In this document: piece after piece, positions 26,373 to 34,517 of the stretch
Position numbering within the stretch: position 1 is the stretch's first letter
How the letters are laid out: each line of letters opens with the position of its first letter
DNA from: Sphingobium sp.
GTDB lineage: Bacteria; Pseudomonadota; Alphaproteobacteria; Sphingomonadales; Sphingomonadaceae
Assembly: GCA_017744605.1 (NCBI GenBank)
Contig: JAGIAZ010000004.1
Coordinates: forward strand, 62,001-126,000
Length of the DNA: 64,000 bases
Direction of reading: 5' to 3'
The notes under the pieces: generated by a model
The model's input: the letters and a program-made list of their open reading frames with translations, nothing else
The model's database searches: none
Told to the model about the DNA's origin: nothing
Translations under genes and position numbers: made by a program

Positions 26373-27611
26373 ATGACGGTGGCGGTCGAAGGGGGCCATG
26401 TGGAGGACGAAGAGACTGAGGGGTTCGACAACGCGGACAATGATGAGGGGGCGGAGGAAGACGAGGACGATCTTCTTGATCTGATCCCTCCCGAAGATGA
26501 CCGTGATCCCGACGAACTCGCGAACATCGTTCGCCCGGAACTGATAGCCAAGGCGTTCAAGGCGTTGGCCGCCGACGCGCAGCGCGCCGGCGGCCTCCTG
26601 TCGCGTGACGATGCGAACCGTGCCTATCTGCGGCGGGAGCTCTCGATCGCAGAGCGTATCGAGGTCGAAGGGAAGCTCGCAGCCGCCGGATACCGGATCA
26701 GCGAAGATGAGGATGAGGAGGATGAGGCGAAGGACGGCTCGGTCACGGTCAATCGCCGCAAATTCCGTTATCTCAGTCACAACGAGGAGCGCGAGCTAGG
26801 GAGGCGTATCCAGCTCGCGCAGAACCTTCCCGCGGACACGACCGGGTTGCCTGCCGACTACATCGACCGAATCAGACGGGACGCGGACAAGGCGAAGGCC
26901 ACTTTCGTCGCGGGGAACATCCGCTACGTGCAGATGCTGGCACGGCGCCATGGTCAAAAGAAGCACCTCACCCTCGAAGACCTGATCCAAGAAGGAATGA
27001 TCGGACTTCTCCGGGCGACCGACCTGTTCGATCCGGAGCGTGGTTTCCGCTTCAAGACCTACGCGACGTGGTGGATCGAACAACGGATGCAGAGAGCCAT
27101 CGCCGATGACGACCGATTGGTTCGACTGCCGGTGTACCTTCACGACACGGTGAAGCGTGTGAAGCGGGCAGAAGCCAGGTTGACGCTCGCGACGGGTACT
27201 GCACCCACACCCGACCAATTGGCGAACGCCATCGGGATGAATCCCGAACGCCTGCAGAAACTGCTTTGGCGTGTCCAGGCAACGGAGGTGATCGAGGGTG
27301 ATTCTCCTGTTGGGGAAGACACGACAATCTTGGCGCTCGCGCCGGATTCTTCCGACTCAGCGTTTGAGATCGCCTCACATCAGGAACTGCAGGAACGCTT
27401 CCGCGGTGTCCTTGCGACACTGACACCGCGAGAGGAACGGATCGTCAGGATGCGGTTCGGGATCGGCTTGGACCAAGGCCACACGCTCGAGAGCATAGGG
27501 GGAGAGTACAACGTGACCCGCGAGCGCATCCGTCAAATCGAGGCGAAGGCGCTCGGAAAGCTCAGACATCCAACGCGGAGCAAGAAGCTTCGCGGTTTCC
27601 TCGAGTCCTGA
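26373..27611 (+). CDS. RpoD-like sigma-70 factor carried on the element
   Basis: 412 residues. The first ~125 are highly acidic (long Glu/Asp runs) and replace the usual region 1. Region 2 spans about 178-255 (NIRYVQMLARRHG, LEDLIQEGMIGLLRATDLFDPERGFRF, TYATWWIEQRMQRAI), region 3 follows, and region 4 lies at the end (LTPREERIVRMRFGIG, TLESIGGEYNVTRERIRQIEAKALGKL). All promoter-recognition parts seem present, so it should act as an alternative sigma factor. The next gene starts one base after its stop, so the two are an operon divergent from the conjugation genes. Unlike the housekeeping RpoD it lacks the long non-conserved region. Confidence 0.88.
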   Translation: MTVAVEGGHVEDEETEGFDNADNDEGAEEDEDDLLDLIPPEDDRDPDELANIVRPELIAKAFKALAADAQRAGGLLSRDDANRAYLRRELSIAERIEVEGKLAAAGYRISEDEDEEDEAKDGSVTVNRRKFRYLSHNEERELGRRIQLAQNLPADTTGLPADYIDRIRRDADKAKATFVAGNIRYVQMLARRHGQKKHLTLEDLIQEGMIGLLRATDLFDPERGFRFKTYATWWIEQRMQRAIADDDRLVRLPVYLHDTVKRVKRAEARLTLATGTAPTPDQLANAIGMNPERLQKLLWRVQATEVIEGDSPVGEDTTILALAPDSSDSAFEIASHQELQERFRGVLATLTPREERIVRMRFGIGLDQGHTLESIGGEYNVTRERIRQIEAKALGKLRHPTRSKKLRGFLES

Positions 27612-27612
27612 G

Positions 27613-29220
27613 ATGGCTGAATATATCGGACTGGGGGCGGATGACCCTGCTGAGGACTCCGAACGCAGGGTCGCTGCCGCTTTCCGTCGGCTTCCCGATG
27701 GCTGGGTCGTCTTGCATCACGTCAGCTGGCAATCGAAGCGCGGAGGACGCCAAGGCGATGGCGAGGCGGATTTCATTGTCTTCCACCCTAGGAAGGGCAT
27801 GATCGTCGTCGAAGTGAAAGGCGGTGGGATCGAGATCGATCGCGGACGTTGGATTTCCACGGATAGGTTTGGCGGGCGTCACGAGATCAAGAATCCATTC
27901 GAGCAAGCGACCGCCTCGAAGCACGCGCTGATCGGCTGGCTGGCGGAACGAGGCCTTGGTTCGCGTGTCCGTGTGGGACACGCGGTGGCGTTCCCACACA
28001 TGGAGACTCTCCCCTACCTTGGCCCGGCCGGTCAAAAGGCCATCACGCTGACCAAGCCCGACCTCGCCACGGTTGATCAGGCCATCGCACGGTGCCTCGC
28101 CCACTGGAGCCTGGATGGCAGCATGTCAGCTAAAGACGTCCAGAAGACGGTCGAAATGCTCGCGCCAACGATCTCCGCAGCACCGACACTTTCGAGCGCA
28201 AGCGCGGATGCCGAAGCCAACCTCGTCATCTTCACAGCAGAACAGATCGAGGCGTTTTCGAGATTGCGCAGCCACCGCGGGGGGCTCATCACTGGCGGCG
28301 CGGGAACCGGGAAAACGGTGCTTGCCGTCGCGCGGGCGCAGCAACTGGCCAAAGATGGATTCCGCACCCTGCTTGTCTGTTACAACGAGCTTCTTGGAAG
28401 CGAACTCACCAACCGGCTCAGCGATCCGCCGAACATCAAAGCATGTACCTTCCATTCGCTTTGCCTTCACGAGGCTCGTCGCGCCCGACTTCCGATTCCA
28501 ACCTCCAAGCCTCCGGTATGGTGGGAGAATGACGCCCCCAATCTCCTCGTCGACGCATGCTCGCTCAACGAAACGACTTATGACGCAATCGTGGTCGATG
28601 AGGGGCAGGACTTCTCGCCAGTTTGGCTGGACGCCCTTCGATGCCTGACCCAAGGCAGCACCGACCCGCCATTCTTCGTGTTCGCCGATCCGCTTCAGGA
28701 TATCTGGAAACGCGACTGGGACCGAAACGGAGACTATGCGTTCACGTGGCAACTGTCACGGAACATGCGGAACACCCAGCCGATTGCGCTACGCGTCGCA
28801 TCCGCGGTCGGCACTACGTGTGATGGCCGGGGCATTCCGGGGCCAGCACCGATCTGGAAGACCTGCGATGGCCCCGCCAAGGAGAAGGACGTCGTCGCAG
28901 CCGTTGAACACCTACTCGATGAAGGCTTTGGGCCGACCAACCTGGTCGTTTTGTGCGGTTCCGCGGCATTGGCGAGCCGGCTGCGCGAGCGCTCCATTGG
29001 GGCCTTCTCGTTCGGAAGCTGGGGAAGTCGCGGAATCCCAGTGGAGACGGTCAACCGATTCAAAGGGCTTGAATCACAGGCTATCGCTTTTGTGATCGAT
29101 GGACCACCGGGCCCAGACGATCAAACGGCGGCCTATGTCGGCATGAGCCGCGCCCGGAGTGTCCTTGTTGTGGTCGGGAGCGACACAGCGCAGCCTGGCC
29201 TCAACTGGGGGACGAAGTGA
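27613..29220 (+). CDS. NERD nuclease-superfamily I helicase fusion
   Basis: 535 residues. The N-terminal NERD domain (residues ~15-110) has the PD-(D/E)xK-like core GEADFIVFHPRKGMIVVEVKGG with Asp53, Glu67 and Lys69. A UvrD/Rep-type helicase follows: Walker A GGAGTGKT (228-235), Walker B VVDEGQD (327-333) and the C-terminal GMSRARSVLVVVGS. It could cut and unwind foreign or damaged DNA. It starts one base after the sigma-factor stop, and its 3' end overlaps the DrmB-like gene tail-to-tail by 20 bases. Its place beside methylase and DrmAB-like genes suggests a defence function (inference). Confidence 0.85.
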   Translation: MAEYIGLGADDPAEDSERRVAAAFRRLPDGWVVLHHVSWQSKRGGRQGDGEADFIVFHPRKGMIVVEVKGGGIEIDRGRWISTDRFGGRHEIKNPFEQATASKHALIGWLAERGLGSRVRVGHAVAFPHMETLPYLGPAGQKAITLTKPDLATVDQAIARCLAHWSLDGSMSAKDVQKTVEMLAPTISAAPTLSSASADAEANLVIFTAEQIEAFSRLRSHRGGLITGGAGTGKTVLAVARAQQLAKDGFRTLLVCYNELLGSELTNRLSDPPNIKACTFHSLCLHEARRARLPIPTSKPPVWWENDAPNLLVDACSLNETTYDAIVVDEGQDFSPVWLDALRCLTQGSTDPPFFVFADPLQDIWKRDWDRNGDYAFTWQLSRNMRNTQPIALRVASAVGTTCDGRGIPGPAPIWKTCDGPAKEKDVVAAVEHLLDEGFGPTNLVVLCGSAALASRLRERSIGAFSFGSWGSRGIPVETVNRFKGLESQAIAFVIDGPPGPDDQTAAYVGMSRARSVLVVVGSDTAQPGLNWGTK

Positions 29221-30922
29221 TATCGAAGTAGCCCGAGCCGCCCGCCAGCGCGCGACGGGACAGTTTGGTGTTGAACATGCGACACGACGGTTCACCGAGG
29301 TGAAGGCACACGGCACAAGCTGCACCGGTGTCTTCGCAACCTGGATCGAGTGCGCACCGATGTTCGTCATCGACAAGCCCGTCTAGCAGCTGATCGAGAT
29401 CTGACTCGAACAGTGCCTGGAGACCCCCGAGGACGAAATCGCCCCGGGCTGCTGCGTAGACGAAGAACGAGAGCCCCATGGGCAGAACGACCTCGGAGAG
29501 CGCGTTGCGGTCAATGCCTGCGAAGACAGCTGCGCGCTTGATGAACGCATGGGAGTAGGAATGTACTAACTCAACCACCTTCTCCGTGGCGTCGTTGGGA
29601 CGATCCATGGGGGACATGGCAGATAGGATGGCTTCAGCGGCAGACCGGGTGTCGGCCTGCCGATTCAAGCCGATACCTTGGCGCACGAGCCAACCGTGAA
29701 CGGTTCGCGGATCGAGGCGGATGAGCAACGCTTCTGTCTGCGCGAGATCGCCGTAGACGATGTATTCACCGGATTTCTCGCGATAGGCCCGCAGCCGGCT
29801 CTCACCTGGGTTCGGCTTTCCACGGGTATAGCCGAACTGCCCGGTCAGGACCGGGAACCTGTCGATCAATTCGACGCGTTCGATGCCCGCTCGCGTCAAG
29901 GCGCGGCTGTATTCGATCTCATAGCGGTTCCGCAGCGCTTCCGTACTCGACTGACCCAGAAGGTCCGCGACGGTGATGCGGCTCTCGAACGTGGCCAAAG
30001 CGATCTGCTTAGCTTGCCGCTCCGCATCTGCCCGCAGCCCAGGATCGAGAGTGAGCGATTTCGGAGCAGCTGGTCCGGCGGCCGGCATCGCCGCGAGCAT
30101 GGCTTCTATCGTGGTATCGTCGAATCCGCGATCCTCCAGCAATTTCCGGATCGACGCGGGATTTTGAGCAGCCGCTGATTCCGTGAGGCGCCGCCCGACC
30201 ATTCCCTCGAGAACCCATTCAAGGGCCCGTTCCCCACCGCCGGCTTGCTCGATCCGTGCCAGTATCTCGCGACGCGGCGGATTGATCATGCTGATGCCGC
30301 GCGGCTTGAAGACCGTGCCGGACCGATGAACAGTGAACGAGAGGACACCACCTTGAGCGCAGTCGCAGGATGCTGTGAAACCGCGATGGATCACGTCATT
30401 GTTCGGCGGACATTCCGGACAGAAGAAAATCAGCTCGGCGGCCGATGCCGTGCCGGGGAAGCGGACCGCGCGCTGCCCATGTGTCGGGCATTTGCGGACA
30501 TAGGGCGTCTTTATCGCGCCGCAGGCCTCGTGATATCCCACGAATGGCAACTGTCCCCGGCGACCGGTGGCACCGCATTTGCATCCGCCCATCGCTTCAT
30601 CGTGAAGTCGCTTGCAACGCTGGCACATGTAGAGCCTGGGGAATGGCTCGCAGAAAACGCCTTCTTCCCGGTTGAGCGCGCGGACGCGGACCGGGCGTTG
30701 CGCCAACAGATCGTCGACGAACCCGCCATCCTGCGGCGGATTCGCGTCGCGCCATGGATATGCTGCTCTGACCAGTTCGTCCCGGAGGGCGCCGGTATCG
30801 ATGGCCGAGACGGATGACGGATCGATCCACTTCTTGACCTTCCAGACACCGCCGTCGGCATCGACGGTCTGCTCCGGAAGGTGCCCGAAGAGTATCTGCG
30901 AGCCGCTGCGATATTCCCTCAT
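29201..30922 (-). CDS. DrmB-like DUF1998 protein
   Basis: 573 residues. Cys clusters in the N-terminal third (CQRCKRLH...CKCG, CPTHG, CPECPP) resemble zinc ribbons. The C-terminal ~150 residues carry the DUF1998 pattern: VVELVHSYSHAFIKRAAVFAG, then CALDPGC...CAVCLHLGEPSCRMFN. DUF1998 proteins (DrmB in DISARM) partner with the DrmA helicase. The gene overlaps the DrmA-like gene by four bases (ATGA), so the two are made together. Family call is by these motifs; subtype is not certain. Confidence 0.82.
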   Translation of the reverse strand: MREYRSGSQILFGHLPEQTVDADGGVWKVKKWIDPSSVSAIDTGALRDELVRAAYPWRDANPPQDGGFVDDLLAQRPVRVRALNREEGVFCEPFPRLYMCQRCKRLHDEAMGGCKCGATGRRGQLPFVGYHEACGAIKTPYVRKCPTHGQRAVRFPGTASAAELIFFCPECPPNNDVIHRGFTASCDCAQGGVLSFTVHRSGTVFKPRGISMINPPRREILARIEQAGGGERALEWVLEGMVGRRLTESAAAQNPASIRKLLEDRGFDDTTIEAMLAAMPAAGPAAPKSLTLDPGLRADAERQAKQIALATFESRITVADLLGQSSTEALRNRYEIEYSRALTRAGIERVELIDRFPVLTGQFGYTRGKPNPGESRLRAYREKSGEYIVYGDLAQTEALLIRLDPRTVHGWLVRQGIGLNRQADTRSAAEAILSAMSPMDRPNDATEKVVELVHSYSHAFIKRAAVFAGIDRNALSEVVLPMGLSFFVYAAARGDFVLGGLQALFESDLDQLLDGLVDDEHRCALDPGCEDTGAACAVCLHLGEPSCRMFNTKLSRRALAGGSGYFDITSSPS

Positions 30923-33900
30923 AGGGTGCTGTTCCCCTTGAGAGGTGCTTGTTCCTCGACATCGCGAAGGGACGTCATCGGTGAACCTGTAGGTGAGGCG
31001 TCCGAGGGAAACCTGGCGTCCGCCGGGGGCTCTCGGAGGTTGCGCGCGAAGCCCTCGAACCAGGTGTGGAGCTGGACTCGCATGAATTCATCGTCATCGT
31101 TGATGCCGATATCCGAAGCTATCGAGCGTTCGTCGTCCGACAACGCATCCGGATGAGTCTGGGCGAACCGGTTCAGGTCGCGGATCGTGGTGATCCGTCC
31201 GCCTGATGCCGGCTCGTGGATCATGTTGATCCGCGCGAGCTCGAGGCCGGAGATGGTACGTTCCAGCACACGTCTGCTTTTTCGGGTGATCGGGATCGGC
31301 TCGACGAAACGATCGCCATGCGAAACGAACTCGGGGAAAGCGCGGTAGACGCTGGCGTCCCGTTCACGGGTCATCTTCGGTATGACGATGACGAGGGCCG
31401 GCCATTTACGGCCGACACGCGCAGTGGCTTGGATGAATTCGGCCACACCCAAGGGAAGCGCCAACATCACCATGATGTTGAGCCTGTCGATGTCGACGCC
31501 ATGCGACATCATGGATGACGCCGCGATGAGGTGGAGACGATCCTCATAGCGTCCTTCCGGCGTCTCCAGTCGGTCGAGCGTCCGCTTGACCTCTTCGAAA
31601 TTGACGCGGCCGGTCAGCGTCGCGACATTCGGTGGCGGATCAAGCTCGGCGTACTGCGTCTCAGACGACCGCACGACCGCGTCTATGTCTTGGAGCGTGT
31701 TGCCGTAGACGACGTTCGTTCCGTAGAGGTCCTGCAGAAAGGGAGCGTAGCGGACGTCGATGTCGAGCTCGGCACAAAGCGTTTCCGCGGTCGCGCTCCC
31801 GAGCCGCTGCACTGCCCGCTGGAGTGTTACGATCAGCCGATCGACGACGAACTCGACGGTCAGCCGTCGCGGGGCCAGCGCAACATAGCGCCGCATCAAT
31901 TGTCCGGAATCCGAAGCCCAGAAACCCTGACCGTCCACCGGAGGAGGTTGAGGGAAGACGCGGGCGGTACGACGATAGAGCACGTCTGCCTGCTTCTCGT
32001 AACCGGAGAGCGTCGCCGACGAGGCGAGAATCTTGGGTCGCTTGCCGGTCAAGCTCTCTTGGATGCCGTCAAGAGCACATTCATAATGTGCATCGACTGC
32101 GCCGAGGCTGTCCCGCAACAAGTGGAGCTCGTCCTGGAGACGGAAGCTGGCTGGGTAGTGATGATCCGCCATGGGAAGTGGCCCCGGTGGACCACCCGGA
32201 CAATCGGGAACAAAGCAACCGTTCGGGAAAGAGCTGCGCGTTGCATAGGTGTACCCGTGTCCATCGATACGGCATTTTCCCGCGGGGCTTGCCAGCAGAC
32301 CCCGCATGCCGGTCTGACGCGATATGTTCGCTGCCTTGTCCAGTGTCCCGATGACGATGGTCGGAAGGAACCTCCAGATTTCGTCATCTATGACGTGGAT
32401 CGGGAGCGGCTCTCCGGCGATAGGGCAAGCGTCATTCGAGCAGCGGTGATCAAGCCTCCACAGGACCCGATCGAACTCGGTGCCGACCGTGCGCTGGCGG
32501 CAGAAGGGGCACCGATCGAGAAGCAGGTACGGATTGGTCTTATCGTCCAGCGCATCCGCGTCGACCCCGCGATGGGCCGCGTCCTTCAGGATACGATTCG
32601 GCGTCGCGGCGCCACCAACGAGGAATCCGAGCGAGAATGGGTCACCGCCGATCGCGGCTTCCCGGCGGACCAGTTCCGCTGCCGCCAAGGCGTTTGCGAA
32701 GCGTTGGGTCTGTTGGAGCGACAGCAGGCGTAGCGGAAATCTCGACCAGGCAGTGACCCCGGAGATTTTCCCCTTCATCCGATCAAGGAAGGCTGCGGTG
32801 AGCAGCAGGCCGAGATAGGTCTCGGTCTTGCCGCCGCCGGTGGCAAACCAAACGATATCGACGATGCCGCTCTCACTAGTCGGGTCGGTGAGGCAATTCA
32901 GATTGGCCAGTAGGAACGCCAACTGAAAGGGGCGCCATTCTGCATACTTGCCAGCAGCCGAAATTCGCATGGCGCCGTTCATGAGCTTGAATGCTTCACG
33001 CAGCTCACGGTTCTGCGAAAGGAGATCGACACCGTTCCGAACCCGTTGCAGCTCCGCTCGGAACTGCGCTTGCGCTTCCTGGGCCTCGTCTCCCATGTTC
33101 TCCGACCACCCCTCCGTTTCGGAGCGGTTCCGCAATGTCGTATCCGACCAGACGTCGGTCGACCACGCTTCGAATGCGCTCAGCAGTTCCCGGGCTGTCG
33201 GAAGGGGATCGGCGGCGAGGGCTGCGAAGCTCACATCCGGCTTTGGAAGCTGGGAGGCCCAAAACGCAGGCCGCTCCTTGGAATAACCCGGGCCGTCGCT
33301 CGTTCTGATCTCCGGCCCATCCATCGAGAACCCGCAGTTGATGCCGTAAGCGTCGACGCGCCGATCGTAGCGGAAGCTGTCGGGTAGGCTCTCGAGGGCG
33401 AATGGAAGGCGGGCCAACCCGCGCACCGTAAGGCTGGCCTCGAAGAAACGCCCATCGGCAAAGTCCGTGACCTCTTGGCTCGTGTTAACGAATGTGATCT
33501 CGAAGGCCCGCGAAGCCGGATTTCTACCGGTGATCCTAACCCTGACTTCACCGCTCAGGCCGGGCGAACCCGCAGCCTGCAGTGCATCAGAGATTTCCTT
33601 TGCGCCAAAAATCTGGTCCCCGGCGATGTCCCGGACCGCGACGCCTACGGTGACCTCGACCGGCTCGCTCTTCTCCCACGCCCACCGCAGACCGGTGCCT
33701 TCTTCTGCCCGCCGTCGGCTCCACAAGTTGCAGCGAACGTCGACTTCGAACGCCGGCGGATATTCTTCTGTCGGACGAAGACGTAGCCCGATGGCGCACG
33801 GTTCGAGGCGATCCTGCCGCTCATCCGGCCGCGTGACGAAGTCCTTGGGTCCGAGACGGCCAAGCCAGAAGCGGCCGGTTGGATCGGTCTGGGAGAATGT

Positions 33901-34017
33901 CTCCTCGTCGCCGCGGGCTTCTATGACGACACGGGTCTCCAGCCGCGTGACAAAACGCTGGGCGGCTTCGTACCGTTCAGCGTCCCCGTCTGGGCCGTCG
34001 ATCCAAGGCAGTGTCAT
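30919..34017 (-). CDS. DrmA-like superfamily II helicase
   Basis: 1032 residues. A long N-terminal region (1-380) precedes the helicase core: Walker A ATGGGKTE at 392-399, a Cys-rich insert (CPFCRQRT...CSNDACP) after residue 500, a DEAH-like QDELHLL, motif III ASSATLSG, and the C-terminal lobe with SSMMSHGVDIDRLNIMV and EFIQATARVGRKW. This layout and the adjoining DUF1998 gene match DrmA of DISARM, which moves along phage DNA. Located 39 bases downstream of the vsr gene on the same strand. Confidence 0.83.
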   Translation of the reverse strand: MTLPWIDGPDGDAERYEAAQRFVTRLETRVVIEARGDEETFSQTDPTGRFWLGRLGPKDFVTRPDERQDRLEPCAIGLRLRPTEEYPPAFEVDVRCNLWSRRRAEEGTGLRWAWEKSEPVEVTVGVAVRDIAGDQIFGAKEISDALQAAGSPGLSGEVRVRITGRNPASRAFEITFVNTSQEVTDFADGRFFEASLTVRGLARLPFALESLPDSFRYDRRVDAYGINCGFSMDGPEIRTSDGPGYSKERPAFWASQLPKPDVSFAALAADPLPTARELLSAFEAWSTDVWSDTTLRNRSETEGWSENMGDEAQEAQAQFRAELQRVRNGVDLLSQNRELREAFKLMNGAMRISAAGKYAEWRPFQLAFLLANLNCLTDPTSESGIVDIVWFATGGGKTETYLGLLLTAAFLDRMKGKISGVTAWSRFPLRLLSLQQTQRFANALAAAELVRREAAIGGDPFSLGFLVGGAATPNRILKDAAHRGVDADALDDKTNPYLLLDRCPFCRQRTVGTEFDRVLWRLDHRCSNDACPIAGEPLPIHVIDDEIWRFLPTIVIGTLDKAANISRQTGMRGLLASPAGKCRIDGHGYTYATRSSFPNGCFVPDCPGGPPGPLPMADHHYPASFRLQDELHLLRDSLGAVDAHYECALDGIQESLTGKRPKILASSATLSGYEKQADVLYRRTARVFPQPPPVDGQGFWASDSGQLMRRYVALAPRRLTVEFVVDRLIVTLQRAVQRLGSATAETLCAELDIDVRYAPFLQDLYGTNVVYGNTLQDIDAVVRSSETQYAELDPPPNVATLTGRVNFEEVKRTLDRLETPEGRYEDRLHLIAASSMMSHGVDIDRLNIMVMLALPLGVAEFIQATARVGRKWPALVIVIPKMTRERDASVYRAFPEFVSHGDRFVEPIPITRKSRRVLERTISGLELARINMIHEPASGGRITTIRDLNRFAQTHPDALSDDERSIASDIGINDDDEFMRVQLHTWFEGFARNLREPPADARFPSDASPTGSPMTSLRDVEEQAPLKGNSTL

Positions 34018-34056
34018 CTTGATCCCCTGTCGGTCAGTCGATGGCCGAGTAACCGA

Positions 34057-34479
34057 CTATGGTTTAGTGATGCGGAGCGGTCCAAGGAAATCGCAAAGCC
34101 GTCTCTCGAGAGCCTCAGAATCCTTGAGTTCGCATTCCCAGACGACCAGCACCTGCCATCCTTGGGCGCGAGCGGCCGCCTCGAGCCTCGCGTCACGCTC
34201 CCTTGCGAATTTGGCCTGCCAGAACTCCTGCCGCGTCGTCGGTATCCTGAAGGCTGGACAATCCTGATGGGCGTGCCAGAAACAACCATGGACTTGCACG
34301 ATCTTCCGGCGCCGGGGGAAGGCGACATCGGGTCGCCCCGGAACACCTTTCAACTGGACCGTGAAGCGGTAGCCAATGGCATGCAGCAGCCTCCGCACGA
34401 TCAACTCAGGTTTGGTGTCCGATCTCCGGATTTGTGACATCACGGCGCTGCGCTGTTCAGGCGTTAGAGTATCGACCAT
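34057..34479 (-). CDS. vsr: Vsr-type very-short-patch mismatch endonuclease
   Basis: 140 residues. Motifs of the Vsr family are clear: RSAVMSQIRRSDTKPE at the start, LKGVPGRPDVAFP with the metal-binding Asp, and VHGCFWHAHQDCPAFRIP with the zinc-site His/Cys. Vsr nicks at T:G mismatches that arise when 5-methylcytosine deaminates, and it is usually paired with a cytosine-C5 methyltransferase; one is encoded directly upstream. In this cluster it might serve repair or also restriction. Confidence 0.93.
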   Translation of the reverse strand: MVDTLTPEQRSAVMSQIRRSDTKPELIVRRLLHAIGYRFTVQLKGVPGRPDVAFPRRRKIVQVHGCFWHAHQDCPAFRIPTTRQEFWQAKFARERDARLEAAARAQGWQVLVVWECELKDSEALERRLCDFLGPLRITKP

Positions 34480-34517
34480 CCCTCACATATGGGAGCGGTT
34501 GTTCTGGAACATACGAC

